Assembly: GCF_017355165.1 (NCBI RefSeq)
Contig: NZ_JADILK010000004.1
Location: forward strand, 1-64,000
Direction of reading: 5' to 3'
DNA from: Bacillus sp. SD075
GTDB lineage: Bacteria > Bacillota > Bacilli > Bacillales > DSM-1321
Length of the DNA: 64,000 nucleotides
In this document: positions 61,967 to 64,000 of the stretch, piece by piece
Numbering within the stretch: the stretch's first letter is position 1
Layout: every line of letters starts with the position of its first letter
The notes under the pieces: generated by a model
What the model was told of the DNA's origin: nothing
The model's input: only the letters and a program-made list of their open reading frames with translations
Database searches by the model: none
Program-made: the position numbers and the translations under genes

Positions 61967-64000
61967 TTATGAAAGGTTTAGAACATTCCCTTCTACATTC
62001 TCGAATGGCAAATAAATATGAAAGCTCGTCCCTTTTCCCACTTCGCTTTCCACTTCTATATAGCCATTGTGCTCTTCAATGATTTTATAGCTGACCATGA
62101 GCCCCAGCCCGGTTCCTCTATCCTTCGTCGTATAAAAAGGTTCGCCCAATTTTTTTAACATTTCCGTAGAAATCCCCATGCCTTGGTCGGTTATTGAAAC
62201 GCAAACGTATTTCTCTGAAAACCGGCTTGTTTTAATGTGAACAGCTCCGCCATCCGGCATGACTTCCAATGCATTTTTGATGATGTTAATGAACACTTGC
62301 TTTAACTGGTTCGCTTCACATAAAACCTTAAATTCATCTTCTTCAAAGTCTGTCTCGAATTGAATATTTTCCAGCAGTGCCTGAGCGGCCAGTAATTCTA
62401 GTGTCTCTCTCAATATGGTATGAACATCCTGTTTATAAATTTTTAGCGCCTGCGGCTTTGCCAATACCAAAAATTCAGTGATAATGGTTTCGATTCGCTT
62501 AATTTCGGATGTAATCACATGAAAATACGTGGAAAACTCCCCTTTTACCCCATCTTCAAGCAACTGTATAAAACCTTTTAAGGCTGTCATTGGATTCCTG
62601 ATTTCGTGAGCAATTCCGGCCGCCAGTTCACCAACGACATTCAAAGTATCCGATTTTCGAATTTGTTCCTGCATTTCGAGATTTTTACTCACATCACGGA
62701 AAATGCTTAAATTCAGGTTCGAATATAAATTTTTCCTCGTCAAAAATTCAATATGCTTAACTCTTCCATCTTCGAATGTTATAGGAATGATGGAAGAGTA
62801 GACCTCATGCTTATAAACATTTTCAATGTGATCGTTCAAGTCAGGAGCATTTTCAGGAATTTTTTCGATAAATCCCTTTACAGATAAAGAGAGCAGTTTG
62901 CGCTTCGTAATCTCCAATATTTTCTGACCCGCTTCATTAATATCCGTGAACCCTTCATTATTCCATAAAATCAAGCCGTCTAATGTTCCCTCAAAAATCT
63001 TCCTGAACTTCTTCTCACTATCCCTTAATTCCTTTTCAATCAGCCAACGCTCGCTGACATTCCGAAAGATCGTTACGTTATATCCGTCACCCTCATGTTT
63101 TTTGGCAGTCAATTCAAGCAGTTTAATTTGGTTATTGGGCATTTTATAAATCAGCTCACCCCGCACCTGGGTGTCTCTTCCAAACGTCTCCATCATCTGA
63201 CCAAAATGGTGATTATTGCTGTACACGTATTTCCAGATATAACTGCCTATCAAATCCTCTCTGCTGGATTCGAATATTTTACATGCTGAATGATTGACCC
63301 GAAGAATGATCCCGTCATCATTCCAGAATATGATCGCATCCATGGACTGGTCGAATAGTTCCGCAAAAATCCGTTCGCTTGTCTCTAACTTTTTTTCTAT
63401 TAAATTCGATTCTGTGATTTTTCGAAGGACGGACATATATAATTCATTTCCTACCGTTGAACTTATCGAAAAAGTAAAATAATGCAGTTCATCCCCTACC
63501 TTTATCTCTACCTCTCCTTTGAAGTTCGACCCATCAAAGGCTCTTTGTATGCTTTCATCCCAATATCCCCTATAATCCGGGGATATGAGGTCACTCATAT
63601 TCTTACCGACGATCTCTTTTTTCGGGATGCCCAAGACATGGATAAAGGCATGGTTCACTTCCATTATTATTCCTGAACTGTCGAATAGAACGATGCTTTC
63701 TATGGCTGTATCGAAAATGTCCAAAAACATCTGCCTTGACACCCTAGTTTCCCTTGACGAAGAAACATTCAATGTCACATCCTCCAAACGATAGAATTGC
63801 TGTCCTTCGGTAAGTGAGCCTAAACGTATAAATTCTATTTGCTTAAGGGCTCCGGTATGTAGCTGGATAATTTGCCTTTCCCTTTCATTCGAGGTTTTTA
63901 GGGAACATGACACTTCCTGGTTATTTAATGGGATGACATCGAGAAAATCAGTTAACTTCATGAACTTCAGCTGATCTATCGCTGTTTCCAGCAGGGAACA
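61967..64000 (-). CDS. multi-PAS sensor histidine kinase (5' end outside window)
   Basis: The visible part has a short N-terminal segment, three PAS domains (about residues 80-190, 195-310 and 315-430, counted from ATG 63961), then HisKA with AAGIAHEIRNPMTALKG (phospho-accepting His) and HATPase_c with NIIKNALEVMPDGG, DQGMGI and GTGLGL. There is no transmembrane helix, so it is cytosolic in this part. ATG 63961 lacks a good ribosome-binding site and the frame remains open to base 64000, so the gene probably starts beyond the edge. Architecture resembles sporulation kinases KinA and KinE. Confidence 0.88.
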   Translation of the reverse strand, partial: CSLLETAIDQLKFMKLTDFLDVIPLNNQEVSCSLKTSNERERQIIQLHTGALKQIEFIRLGSLTEGQQFYRLEDVTLNVSSSRETRVSRQMFLDIFDTAIESIVLFDSSGIIMEVNHAFIHVLGIPKKEIVGKNMSDLISPDYRGYWDESIQRAFDGSNFKGEVEIKVGDELHYFTFSISSTVGNELYMSVLRKITESNLIEKKLETSERIFAELFDQSMDAIIFWNDDGIILRVNHSACKIFESSREDLIGSYIWKYVYSNNHHFGQMMETFGRDTQVRGELIYKMPNNQIKLLELTAKKHEGDGYNVTIFRNVSERWLIEKELRDSEKKFRKIFEGTLDGLILWNNEGFTDINEAGQKILEITKRKLLSLSVKGFIEKIPENAPDLNDHIENVYKHEVYSSIIPITFEDGRVKHIEFLTRKNLYSNLNLSIFRDVSKNLEMQEQIRKSDTLNVVGELAAGIAHEIRNPMTALKGFIQLLEDGVKGEFSTYFHVITSEIKRIETIITEFLVLAKPQALKIYKQDVHTILRETLELLAAQALLENIQFETDFEEDEFKVLCEANQLKQVFINIIKNALEVMPDGGAVHIKTSRFSEKYVCVSITDQGMGISTEMLKKLGEPFYTTKDRGTGLGLMVSYKIIEEHNGYIEVESEVGKGTSFHIYLPFENVEGNVLNLS

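Overview
The window is a chromosomal segment of a low-GC, endospore-forming member of the Bacillaceae. Its gene order matches, in mirror image, the ykt-pdh-ykr-yku-ykw-ykv region of Bacillus subtilis. Three features argue against B. subtilis itself and fit a Peribacillus- or Bacillus cereus-like lineage better: trpG lies inside the trp operon, that operon is preceded by two tryptophan T-boxes and no TRAP-type leader is evident, and several accessory genes are inserted. The species assignment is an inference; I saw no rRNA, tRNA, CRISPR array, prophage or insertion sequence.

Layout, left to right. 1-7.2 kb: trpEGDCFBA on the minus strand behind a roughly 690-nt leader holding tandem UGG-specifier T-boxes. 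7.2-12.7 kb: yktA, a nitronate monooxygenase-like flavoprotein, speA with a possible leader peptide, an SR1-type dual-function sRNA encoding SR1P with paired CcpN-like operators, a DUF1885-like gene and a lipoprotein polysaccharide deacetylase. 12.9-17.9 kb: the pyruvate dehydrogenase operon pdhABCD. 18.5-24.7 kb: ykyA, a YjcZ-type microprotein, def, ykrA, an undescribed 23-residue cationic peptide gene, rpoY-rnjA and ktrC. 24.7-43.8 kb: dapL-dapH, ccpC, a frameshifted TSUP permease, a DHA2 exporter, darB, ykuJ, ykuI, an SLC13 permease with TrkA-C domains, Tat-dependent ykuE, a two-gene Fluc fluoride channel, kre, cheV, corA and patA. 43.9-50 kb: ykwC, an atypical SDR, ptsHI and fetAB, with a possible small convergent gene downstream of ptsI. 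50-64 kb: a more accessory stretch with a thermonuclease lipoprotein, a dispersed intergenic repeat, an orphan sigma factor, ykvS, ykvI, a frameshifted M3 peptidase, mhqR, a heavily decayed sensor kinase next to mhqR (kinD by position), fsr, a ZIP transporter, a Spo0E-like phosphatase and a PAS sensor kinase that runs off the window.

Themes. Central carbon flux is controlled at several points: PDH, CcpC, HPr/Enzyme I, and SR1P with CcpN-like boxes. The acetylase route to diaminopimelate is complete for its three specific steps (dapH, patA, dapL). Potassium and second-messenger signalling is represented by KtrC, DarB, YkuI and the TrkA-C-bearing permease. Sporulation phosphorelay input is represented by Spo0E and sensor kinases. 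Two single-base frameshifts and one heavily decayed kinase lie in otherwise intact sequence. The frameshifts may be real mutations or assembly errors; the kinase, with many lesions, is a true pseudogene.
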